Assembly (NCBI RefSeq): GCF_900115365.1
Contig: NZ_FOWD01000004.1
Coordinates: 62,001-126,000 of the forward strand
Origin: Anaerocolumna aminovalerica
GTDB lineage: Bacteria > Bacillota > Clostridia > Lachnospirales > Lachnospiraceae
DNA length: 64,000 bases
Direction of reading: 5' to 3'
The notes below the pieces were generated by a model. It searched no databases. It worked only from the letters and a program-made list of their open reading frames with translations, and was not told the origin of the DNA. Within the stretch, counting starts at the first letter, position 1. Each line of letters starts with the position of its first letter. Positions 18,541 through 25,811 of this stretch are shown here, piece after piece. Position numbers and translations under genes: made by a program.

Positions 18541-19455
18541 ATGGAGAAAATTATTGAGATTACAGGTCTAAAGAAATCCTATGGGGATGTTAAGGCGGTT
18601 AAAGGAATTGATTTTTATGTGGAGAAGGGTTCCCTCTTTGCTTTCTTAGGCCCTAACGGTGCGGGTAAATCAACTACCATTGATATGATCAGTACATTAT
18701 TAAAACCTGATGAGGGAAAAGTTATTATTGATGGACATATTTTGGGTAAGGAAGATGATAAGATCCGTTCCATTATAGGAATCGTATTTCAGGACAATCT
18801 GTTGGACAGATTACTTACGGTGAAAGAGAACATGATGATCCGCGGCAGCTTTTATAATCTTTCAAAAGAAGAATTAAGAGCAGCTGTAAATCATGCGGTA
18901 AAAAGTGCTAATGTGGAAAGTTTCTTAAACCGCCCTTATGGTAAATTATCCGGCGGACAGAGAAGAAGAGCTGACATTGCCAGAGCGTTGATTAATAAAC
19001 CTAAGATACTCATTCTGGATGAACCTACTACCGGACTGGATCCCCAAACCAGACAAAGCGTATGGGAAACCATCCGAAGTTTGCAGAAAGAAGAAGGGAT
19101 GACAATATTCCTGACTACCCACTATATGGAAGAAGCAGCCAAGGCAGACTATGTGGTTGTAATTGATAATGGTGAGATTACGGCTAAAGGAACGCCGGAA
19201 CAGTTAAAGGAACAGTACAGTAATGACTCCATGACCATACATACAGCAAATATAGAAGAAGTTACAAAGGTAGTAAACCAATTAGGATTTTCTTACGAAA
19301 TAAATGGGGATACAGTAAATATTCCGCTGGAATTCACATTACAGGCCATACCCATTGTAGAGCAATGTAAAGACAGCATGTTAGGTTTTCAAGTTACAAA
19401 GGGAACCTTGGATGAAGCATTTATTCGTATTACGGGGAGGGAAATGAGAGAATGA
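18541..19455 (+). CDS. ABC transporter ATP-binding protein (DrrA-type exporter)
   Basis: This 304-residue ATPase has Walker A FLGPNGAGKSTTID (about residues 38-51), Q-loop IVFQDNLLD, signature LSGGQRRRADIARAL, Walker B ILILDEPTTGLDP and switch His in TTHYME. The extra 80-residue C-terminal tail is typical of the DrrA/NodI group, which exports drugs, lipids or antibiotics. The permease gene overlaps its stop by 4 nt (ATGA), so the two are translationally coupled. The substrate is unknown. Confidence 0.95.
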   Translation: MEKIIEITGLKKSYGDVKAVKGIDFYVEKGSLFAFLGPNGAGKSTTIDMISTLLKPDEGKVIIDGHILGKEDDKIRSIIGIVFQDNLLDRLLTVKENMMIRGSFYNLSKEELRAAVNHAVKSANVESFLNRPYGKLSGGQRRRADIARALINKPKILILDEPTTGLDPQTRQSVWETIRSLQKEEGMTIFLTTHYMEEAAKADYVVVIDNGEITAKGTPEQLKEQYSNDSMTIHTANIEEVTKVVNQLGFSYEINGDTVNIPLEFTLQAIPIVEQCKDSMLGFQVTKGTLDEAFIRITGREMRE

Positions 19456-20312
19456 TTCAGTTTGTAAGGCGTAATTTATTAATATTTTTTAGAGACAAAG
19501 CTTCCGTATTTTTTTCGCTTTTATCTGTATTTATTATAATTGGTTTATATTTCCTGTTCCTGGGTGATCTGCTTGTTAAAGGACTGGAAGGAGAGGGAAT
19601 GACCGGTGTCAGATATTTAATGGACAGTTGGATTATGGCAGGATTATTGTCTGTTACCCCAATTACTACAGTGCTTGGAGCATTGGGAATCATGATTGGA
19701 GATAAAGAATATGGACTATCCAAAGACTTTTCCGCATCTCCAATAAAAAGAAGTAAATTAACATGCGGTTATATTCTAAGTGCGGCAGTTATCAGTTTTA
19801 TTTTAACGTTATTTACCTTAGTGCTGGCAGAGATTTATATTATTTATAACGGAGGAGAATTATTATCCTTTGAGGCATTGTGGAAGGTGCTGGCATTAAT
19901 TATACTTCAGATTTTATCTTCCGGTTTTATCTTATTCCTAGTTGTATCTTTTATGAAGACTGCAAGTGCTTTTGGTGCTCTAAGTACAGTCCTTGGTACT
20001 TTAATAGGATTTTTAACGGGAATTTACATACCAATTGGAAACTTACCGGCATCTGTTCAAACTGTAGTTAAAGTATTTCCACCTGCCCATATAGGTATGC
20101 TGCTTCGTAAGATTATGATGGAACAAGCGGAAAAGATTACATTTGCAGGTGTTCCAAGAGAATTTGTTGATGCATTTCGTTTTGAACTAGGAGTATCCTT
20201 TAAAATAGGTAATACGGTGATAAATCCTGCCATTAGTATTCTATACTTAGTAATTGTAACAATTATATTCTTTCTATTAGCAGTTTGGCGGTTATCAAGG
20301 AAGGACAGTTAA
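19452..20312 (+). CDS. ABC-2 type transporter permease
   Basis: This 286-residue membrane protein has six hydrophobic segments: one near residues 18-36, a cluster from about 60 to 205, and a last one near 258-278. Features such as LTCGYILSAAVISFILTLFT and GTLIGFLTGIYIPIGNLPAS (followed by VQTVVKVFPPAHI) match the ABC-2 permease family. It is the partner of the ATPase immediately upstream, with start overlapping stop. The operon then ends in a spacer with a very long hairpin. Confidence 0.92.
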   Translation: MIQFVRRNLLIFFRDKASVFFSLLSVFIIIGLYFLFLGDLLVKGLEGEGMTGVRYLMDSWIMAGLLSVTPITTVLGALGIMIGDKEYGLSKDFSASPIKRSKLTCGYILSAAVISFILTLFTLVLAEIYIIYNGGELLSFEALWKVLALIILQILSSGFILFLVVSFMKTASAFGALSTVLGTLIGFLTGIYIPIGNLPASVQTVVKVFPPAHIGMLLRKIMMEQAEKITFAGVPREFVDAFRFELGVSFKIGNTVINPAISILYLVIVTIIFFLLAVWRLSRKDS

Positions 20313-21167
20313 AACTGGAGGTTATTTCAGGAAGGTGTCATTTCCAATATTCCCATGGTAGGCTTTAATAGTTACATTGAGTAGAAGGCTTGTAAAAATA
20401 GTATAATTGATATCATAAATGTGTTCCTGTATAAAGATAGAAAAGGTGATCAGATACTATATATCTGTTGCTTGCGTGTCAGTACTTAAAAAAAGCATCT
20501 TACTTGGTGGTATGTCCCCTGTCTACTTGACAGGAAGCATACCACCAAGTAAGATGCTTTTTTTAGTCCATTATCTATGTAAGACAATTTTACTGCCGTA
20601 AAAATGCTAACAATAAAGTTAATACTTCAATTGTACTCATTGGCACTCTTTCAAACTGAAGGAAACACAGATAAAGCCTACTTTTCTATTTTGAATATAC
20701 ATTTAGTATAATGGATAAAGGGAACGAATAATTTTTCTTTAAGATTAGTCTAACATCGAGTCTATTTTAATTATTAATAAACCAATTTAATCTTCAATAA
20801 AATTAAGAAAATAAATCCCAAATATACATATTATTTTAGTTAATCAAACCAGTTATATTGCAGTATTAGCCATTGGTATGACTATTATATTAATTATAGT
20901 AAGCTGACATCTGAGTATATTTATAAATTCCTGTTTATATTTGTTAAAAATATGTAAAACCTTATTATTAGGTTGATTTCTTTGGGTAATAATGATAAAA
21001 TTAGTTAGTGGGTAAGAAAATATTTGTATAGGTTGCACTAAAGATTAAATGAATCTATAGAACATTTGTGTCATATGAGGGGGAAAGTTAAAAAAGTTAT
21101 TATTAGCTTTCGTGACACTGCTTTGTCTAGCCAGAAAGAAATCAAATGATTATAAAGGTGGTGTAAA
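20313..21167. other. 855-nt intergenic region with one long hairpin and no gene
   Basis: No coding potential is seen on either strand. The only clear structure is the 20488-20564 hairpin. The remainder is about 75 per cent A+T. It may hold the promoter of the MobA-like gene near the right end; AAGGTGGTG precedes its ATG at 21168. Confidence 0.5.
20488..20564 (+). terminator. Very long perfect hairpin, probable bidirectional terminator
   Basis: Arms 20488-20514 and 20538-20564 are perfectly complementary over 27 bp (core AGCATCTTACTTGGTGGTATG with its complement), flanked by A-runs and T-runs on both sides. A second small hairpin (CCTGTC, loop TACTT, GACAGG) sits in the loop at 20518-20534. 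A stem this long is unusual for an ordinary terminator and could also be a small MITE-like insertion. Confidence 0.85.
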
Positions 21168-21701
21168 ATGAAAACAGTAGGTTTAATTGTGGAATCAGAA
21201 CCGCTTCTTTTCTATAAGAATGCAACGGTTATTGAGAATTTTATTCATATATTAAAAAAAGCGGAGGTTAATCTGATTGTTGTAGTGCTTGGAAGCCATA
21301 AAAAACAGATAGAATCCTTGTTTAATAATAAAAAAGTAATTACTATTTATAATCCTGGTACTACGGGAAGTGATTTAATGTCTAATGTAAGGGAAGGTTT
21401 AAGGAAAATCCTATATATTCAGAATGGTGAGCAAAAAGATGAATTACCATATGAAGCATTGTTTATTCTACCGGGGGATAGGTCTACGGTAACCCCCAGT
21501 GTTTTAGTTAAAGAACAACTTCTGATGAAATACTGTGATGCTAAGATATTATTTCCAACCCTTCAGGGTAAAAAGAAGTACCCTCCATTGATTCGATTTA
21601 ACATATTGCAGGATATTTGTGATTATAACGGCGGGGATGGACTAGAAGGGGCATTGGCACAATTCGAAGAGGAAACCGTATATATGGAAGTGTGTGATTA
21701 A
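21168..21701 (+). CDS. MobA-like NTP-transferase fold protein lacking the nucleotide-binding loop
   Basis: This 177-residue protein has the layout of MobA/MocA-type nucleotidyltransferases: VIENFIHILKKAEVNLIVVV, later SNVREGLRKIL and then ALFILPGDRSTVTPSVL, which corresponds to the catalytic Asp strand. The N-terminal glycine-rich loop that binds the nucleotide (LAAGxSxRMG in the family) is replaced by GLIVESEPLLFYKN. The protein may therefore not be an active nucleotidyltransferase, or may act as a binding or scaffold protein. There is no molybdenum gene nearby. The small TTG-start gene at 21933 follows. Confidence 0.6.
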   Translation: MKTVGLIVESEPLLFYKNATVIENFIHILKKAEVNLIVVVLGSHKKQIESLFNNKKVITIYNPGTTGSDLMSNVREGLRKILYIQNGEQKDELPYEALFILPGDRSTVTPSVLVKEQLLMKYCDAKILFPTLQGKKKYPPLIRFNILQDICDYNGGDGLEGALAQFEEETVYMEVCD

Positions 21702-21932
21702 GAACATATACTGGAAACAGATATTAGAAAATACATAAACCATAACCAGAATGTCATTCTAAAAGCAAATTCATCTAATCTGGAGAGAATATCTGTTAAC
21801 AGGGATTTGGCATGGTAGGGCTTTTTGAATGACACTTTTATTTCTGGAAAACCGAAAATGTGTAGTCCAAGATATACTTGATATAAACCATTCATTGGAT
21901 TATACTAAAATAAAAAAGGAGAAGATACGAAG

Positions 21933-22103
21933 TTGTTAAAGAAAAAGAGGAAACCTAATCCCATAAACAGTAAGAAAATATGGCTGCTTCTCCCTGTTTA
22001 TGTGATATATATTATAGTTTATGAATTTTATTTAGGTGTTAATTTATTTGAGTTATTAGGGAATATTATTTTTCCGGGAAAGAAAAAAGAAAATAAAATA
22101 TAA
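21933..22103 (+). CDS. Small single-pass membrane protein (56 residues, TTG start)
   Basis: A short open frame starts at TTG (21933) after an ideal AAAAAGGAGAAG ribosome-binding site and ends TAA at 22103. It encodes 56 residues: a basic N-terminus (MLKKKRKPNPINSKKI), one hydrophobic segment (WLLLPVYVIYIIVYEFYLGV) and a basic tail (PGKKKENKI). I do not recognise it. It could be a small accessory membrane protein. The strong ribosome-binding site and positive-inside pattern argue that it is real. Confidence 0.6.
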   Translation: MLKKKRKPNPINSKKIWLLLPVYVIYIIVYEFYLGVNLFELLGNIIFPGKKKENKI

Positions 22104-22196
22104 AATTATGGGGTATAGAAAAAGAATTATATAATCCGTATTTATGAAGGAAATAAAAGAAGAAATTTTAACAACAATTAGTTGGGAGTATGATAT

Positions 22197-23180
22197 ATGA
22201 TAGATGAAAAAAGATTTGCAGTGCTTATAGATGCGGATAACGTATCAGCAAAATATATCAAATATATATTGGATGAAATATCAAATTATGGTGTGGCAAC
22301 TTACAAAAGAATATATGGTGACTGGACGAAGTCTAGTACTTCTTCGTGGAAAGACGTATTATTAGAGAACTCTGTAACTCCGGTGCAGCAATATAGCTAT
22401 ACTGTGGGAAAGAATGCAACGGATTCCGCAATGATTATTGATGCCATGGATATTTTATATTCTAAAAATGTAGAAGGATTTTGCATCGTATCCAGTGACA
22501 GTGACTTTACAAAATTATCCTCAAGATTACGGGAGTCCGGAATGTTAGTTGTTGGTATGGGGGAAAAGAAAACTCCAAAACCCTTTATTGCGGCCTGCAA
22601 CCAATTTAAATATCTGGATGTTCTTGCTGAAACCGAGAAAAAGACTATGGAAATTGGCAATTTAAATGCCAAAGCTTCCGGTCACGATAGGAAACAGGAT
22701 ATTAAGAAGAATATAGAAAATGATAATCCTTCCGTAATACAGGAAAATGATATTGTAATAAAAGAAGAAAATAGTAACTCCGTCAATAATAAAGATCTTA
22801 AGAATGGACAGGATGGTACTGATAATGTAAAATACATGACGGACATTAATGTAATTAAAGCTGCAATTATAAAAATGATGAATGAAATTGATGCGGAAGA
22901 TCAAAGCATGAATATGGGGGAATTAGGAAGCCGCTTAGTAAAGCGTTACCCTGATTTTGATATTCGAAATTACGGAGATACAAAACTTTCTAAGTTCTTA
23001 AAGAAGTTTGATTTCTTAGAAATCAAAAAGAAGGGAAAAGAAGGAACTTCTATGTGGGTATCCCTAAAATCAGAAGGTGATCAGGAGCAGGAAGAAAAAG
23101 CAGAGAAAAAACAGGATAAAAAAGCGGTTAATAAGCCATTTCATAAGAAAAAGAAGAAGAAATATTACAAAAAGAAATAA
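22197..23180 (+). CDS. NYN (PIN-like RNase) domain protein with C-terminal OST-HTH/LOTUS domain
   Basis: This is a 327-residue protein. The NYN domain covers about residues 5-150, with acidic metal-site motifs AVLIDADNV (Asp12, Asp14), ATDSAMIIDAMD and IVSSDSDFTKLSSRLRE. After a charged linker, residues 215-285 form an OST-HTH/LOTUS module (MNMGELGSRLVKRYPDFDIR, KLSKFLKKFDFLEI). The tail is extremely basic (KPFHKKKKKKYYKKK), suited to nucleic acid binding. The combination suggests a structure-specific RNase guided to RNA by LOTUS. It precedes holA in the same direction. Confidence 0.88.
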   Translation: MIDEKRFAVLIDADNVSAKYIKYILDEISNYGVATYKRIYGDWTKSSTSSWKDVLLENSVTPVQQYSYTVGKNATDSAMIIDAMDILYSKNVEGFCIVSSDSDFTKLSSRLRESGMLVVGMGEKKTPKPFIAACNQFKYLDVLAETEKKTMEIGNLNAKASGHDRKQDIKKNIENDNPSVIQENDIVIKEENSNSVNNKDLKNGQDGTDNVKYMTDINVIKAAIIKMMNEIDAEDQSMNMGELGSRLVKRYPDFDIRNYGDTKLSKFLKKFDFLEIKKKGKEGTSMWVSLKSEGDQEQEEKAEKKQDKKAVNKPFHKKKKKKYYKKK

Positions 23181-23297
23181 AAGGCATAAAGCACCAGAAT
23201 GAAGTAGTTAAAAACAAGTTTTAAGTGGGCATTTGTGCTGGCGTACAAAGTTGATGACATTATTAAAAGGCATTAAAACGCCAGAATTGAGGTTATT

Positions 23298-24278
23298 ATG
23301 AAGAATATTAAAGAGCATATTAAGCTGAATCAGTTTAAAACTGTATATTTGCTCTGTGGGACAGAGGTCTATTTGAAAAAATTATATAAGGATAAATTAA
23401 AAACGGCAATCCTTGGTGACGGTGATCAAATGAACTATTCCTATTTTGAAGGAAAAGGAATTGATACAGCCGAAGTAATATCTGTTGCCAATACTATGCC
23501 GTTTTTTAGCGACAGAAGGCTTATTTTAATTGAAAACAGCGGATTTTTTAAGAATCAGAGTAACTTAGCAGACTATATGGGCTCCATTCCGGAAACCACA
23601 CATATTGTTTTTGTAGAAAGTGAAGTAGATAAAAGAAACCGTTTATATAAAGCGGTTAAAAATATAGGAACCATTTCAGAAATGAACGCTATGGATGAAA
23701 AGAATCTTAAACTTTGGGTAGCAACTTTACTGGATAAAGAAAACAAGAAAATCACAGAGGATACTATTCTTTATCTATTGAATAAAGTAGGATCTGATAT
23801 GGAAAATATTCAAAATGAAGTGGAAAAGCTTATCTGTTACGCTTATGACAGAGAGATTATAGCGAAAGAAGATGTTGATGAAGTATGTACTGCTCAGATT
23901 ACCGGAAAAATATTTCTTATGGTGGATGCCATCGGCAGCAGACAACAGAAAAAAGCATTGGATTTATACTATGACTTATTGTCTTTAAAGGAGAAGCCAA
24001 TGTCTATATTATTCTTAGTCACAAGACAATTTAATATCCTTGTTCAGGTAAAAAATCTGCTTTCCTTAGGATATCATAATGACGTTATTAGTCAAAAAAC
24101 AGGGTTAATGCCTTTTACCATTAATAAATATGTAAACCAAAGCAAGAATTTTACTATGGAAACATTGGTAAATGCTTTAAAAAGCTGTGCAGACATTGAA
24201 GAGAGGATTAAGACCGGCAGATTAATTGATAAAATCGGAGTAGAATTACTTATCGTTAAGTACAGTTCTGCTGCATAA
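23298..24278 (+). CDS. holA: DNA polymerase III delta subunit
   Basis: This 326-residue protein matches HolA, the clamp-loader subunit that opens the beta clamp. Diagnostic segments are TVYLLCGTEVYLKKLYKDKL at the start, MPFFSDRRLILIENSGFF, and later LLNKVGSDMENIQNEVEKL and GKIFLMVDAIGSRQQKKALD. These are the AAA+-like module and the lid of delta; like other delta subunits it lacks Walker motifs. It is followed by the tRNA-Ser gene, a frequent neighbour of housekeeping genes. The start ATG at 23298 follows TTGAGGTTATT. Confidence 0.93.
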   Translation: MKNIKEHIKLNQFKTVYLLCGTEVYLKKLYKDKLKTAILGDGDQMNYSYFEGKGIDTAEVISVANTMPFFSDRRLILIENSGFFKNQSNLADYMGSIPETTHIVFVESEVDKRNRLYKAVKNIGTISEMNAMDEKNLKLWVATLLDKENKKITEDTILYLLNKVGSDMENIQNEVEKLICYAYDREIIAKEDVDEVCTAQITGKIFLMVDAIGSRQQKKALDLYYDLLSLKEKPMSILFLVTRQFNILVQVKNLLSLGYHNDVISQKTGLMPFTINKYVNQSKNFTMETLVNALKSCADIEERIKTGRLIDKIGVELLIVKYSSAA

Positions 24279-24318
24279 CTGAATGAATAAATAAAATGCA
24301 TAAAAGAAGATAAAAGGC

Positions 24319-24349
24319 TTGACATCCCCAGGGTATGATTTGCTATAAT
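24319..24349 (+). promoter_or_regulatory. Promoter of tRNA-Ser
   Basis: TTGACA (24319-24324) and TATAAT (24344-24349) are both perfect consensus hexamers, 19 nt apart. A TGC right before the -10 gives an extended -10, which compensates for the long spacer. The tRNA begins 15 nt after the -10. Confidence 0.8.
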
Positions 24350-24363
24350 AGTCAAGTAACTTT

Positions 24364-24451
24364 GGAGAAGTATCGAAGTGGTTATAACGGCCCCGACTCG
24401 AAATCGGGTTGTCCAGAAATGGGCACGTGGGTTCGAATCCCACCTTCTCCG
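24364..24451 (+). tRNA. tRNA-Ser (anticodon CGA)
   Basis: An 88-nt tRNA folds with acceptor GGAGAAG/CTTCTCC and discriminator G. The anticodon arm is CCCGA-CTCGAAA-TCGGG (anticodon CGA, reading UCG), the variable arm is long as in class II tRNAs, and the T arm is GTGGG-TTCGAAT-CCCAC. The 3' CCA is not encoded. It has its own promoter and terminator. A decayed full-length copy lies at 49861-49950. Confidence 0.96.
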
Positions 24452-24464
24452 CTCTTAAGTATTA

Positions 24465-24495
24465 GGCTCAAGTCTTAGGACTTGGGTCTTTTTTT
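24465..24495 (+). terminator. Terminator of tRNA-Ser
   Basis: The stem GCTCAAGTC/GACTTGGGT around loop TTAG is followed by CTTTTTTT, 15 nt after the tRNA. Confidence 0.9.
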
Positions 24496-24646
24496 GTCGA
24501 GTCGATGGAATTTATATGAAAATAGATTTATTAAAACTTGAATTGCATTTGTATGCCAAAGAGGAGCAATGCACATAGCGGCAACAAAGCAAAGACTAAC
24601 CAAGTTCGGGTTAGTCTCTATATTAGATTACTTCACTGAGAAGTGT

Positions 24647-24726
24647 ACTTGTTAAGTTGATTGAACCGCCCCTTGCGGAACTGCATGAGGGTGGTGTGAG
24701 TAGGAGAAAATTTCTCCTACTCGATT
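24647..24726 (+). mobile_element. Group II intron 3' end relic (domains V and VI)
   Basis: ACTTGTTAAGTTGATTGAACCGCC, in two pieces (ACTTGTTAAGTTGATTG then AACCGCC), leads into a domain V-like helix. ACCGCCC pairs with GGGTGGT, but the upper stem is degenerate (24665-24697). A domain VI-like hairpin follows (GTAGGAGAAA/TTTCTCCTAC, 24700-24720), then the typical intron end CTACTCGATT. No reverse transcriptase or upstream domains remain. The same 5' and 3' sequence blocks recur at 43051-43149, so the two relics come from related introns. Confidence 0.65.
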
Positions 24727-24899
24727 AACTATCATAATATTCCATTTACTAGACAGAATACGACATAATATGATATCCTAATATAGATTCATGAGAGACA
24801 TTGTAGAAAGAATTATTTTTCAAAGTGAAACTTTTCTATTTGAATAGAGAGGAGTTTCGAATACTTTCATGGGTTAGAAAAAGGAATAAGGAGCTTCCT

Positions 24900-25556
24900 A
24901 TGATTATACCTGACAAACAGATACATAATAATTTTAAACAGTATGAGTCAGTATTTTTACAATACAGCTCGATGGAAAGGATATACACTGAAGTGATACC
25001 TTACCATGAGTTTAAAAACAGCCCGTATCAAGCTTTCTATGTTCTTGAAGGTGCTATGAGTTTAAAAATTACAGGAGCGGATGGAGAAGAGAAGATATCA
25101 GCGGTTGTAAAACATGGAAGTTTTTATACACAGAGTTCAAAAACAATGTTACCAAGTGCACTTAGTAGCTTTATGAGTTGTCCAAGCCCCAAAGTTCGAG
25201 TGCTTTTGTTTACGAAAGAAGAGTTTAAACAATTAATTAGTGAGCAGATAGAAATCGCTCTTTCGTTAATTCATTTTTATGAGGACTTAACTACATCCTT
25301 ACAGTGTGAGCTAAAGGATATTCTTTTTTTTGATGGAAAGAAAAGAATATGCAATCATCTATATGCTTGTTATCTTGCAAATAATTCCCTCGAAATCAAG
25401 ACGACTCAAGAAATGATTGGAAAACACATCGGATTGGACCGTACCAATGTTTCAAAACATTTATCGGAGCTTAGGGCTTTGGAGATAATTGAAACAAGGA
25501 GAAATCTAATTCATATTTTGAAATTAGAACAAATTATTGAGATTTCAAATAGATAA
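24900..25556 (+). CDS. Crp/Fnr family transcriptional regulator
   Basis: This 218-residue regulator has an N-terminal cupin-like effector domain (FYVLEGAMSLKITGADGEEK, VKHGSFY) and a C-terminal winged helix-turn-helix (TTQEMIGKHIGLDRTNVSKH, LSELRALEIIETRRN). There are no cysteines arranged for an iron-sulfur cluster, so it is not a classical FNR oxygen sensor. I place the start at 24900 because AAGGAG lies 6 nt upstream; a GTG at 24825 would add 25 unsupported residues. It lies upstream of, and parallel to, the exported flavin reductase gene and probably regulates it. Confidence 0.88.
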   Translation: MIIPDKQIHNNFKQYESVFLQYSSMERIYTEVIPYHEFKNSPYQAFYVLEGAMSLKITGADGEEKISAVVKHGSFYTQSSKTMLPSALSSFMSCPSPKVRVLLFTKEEFKQLISEQIEIALSLIHFYEDLTTSLQCELKDILFFDGKKRICNHLYACYLANNSLEIKTTQEMIGKHIGLDRTNVSKHLSELRALEIIETRRNLIHILKLEQIIEISNR

Positions 25557-25811
25557 TCTGAAAAATAACAATAATAGTTGCGCAATATATTAAGTTTATT
25601 TATAATTTATCTGCACTATGTAGTAAGCACGACATACAATCACCTTTCTTTTGTAGATAATGTAGATACATCAGCGAAAATTATGTTAAAAAAATAACAA
25701 TAATTTGGCCGCTTAGATAGTCTTAAGTTTTTTCTTATTCACACATAAGACAGTTGAAGACTTATCTTACTTGATGTAAATTTACGTATGATTAGAAAGG
25801 AAAATGGACAA
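25557..25811. promoter_or_regulatory. Intergenic control region before the flavoprotein gene
   Basis: The 255-nt region contains two near-identical direct repeats, AAAAATAACAATAAT (starting near 25561 and 25688), about 127 nt apart. They are candidate binding sites for the neighbouring Crp/Fnr regulator, though not the classical TTGAT-N4-ATCAA form. No gene is present. Confidence 0.35.
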
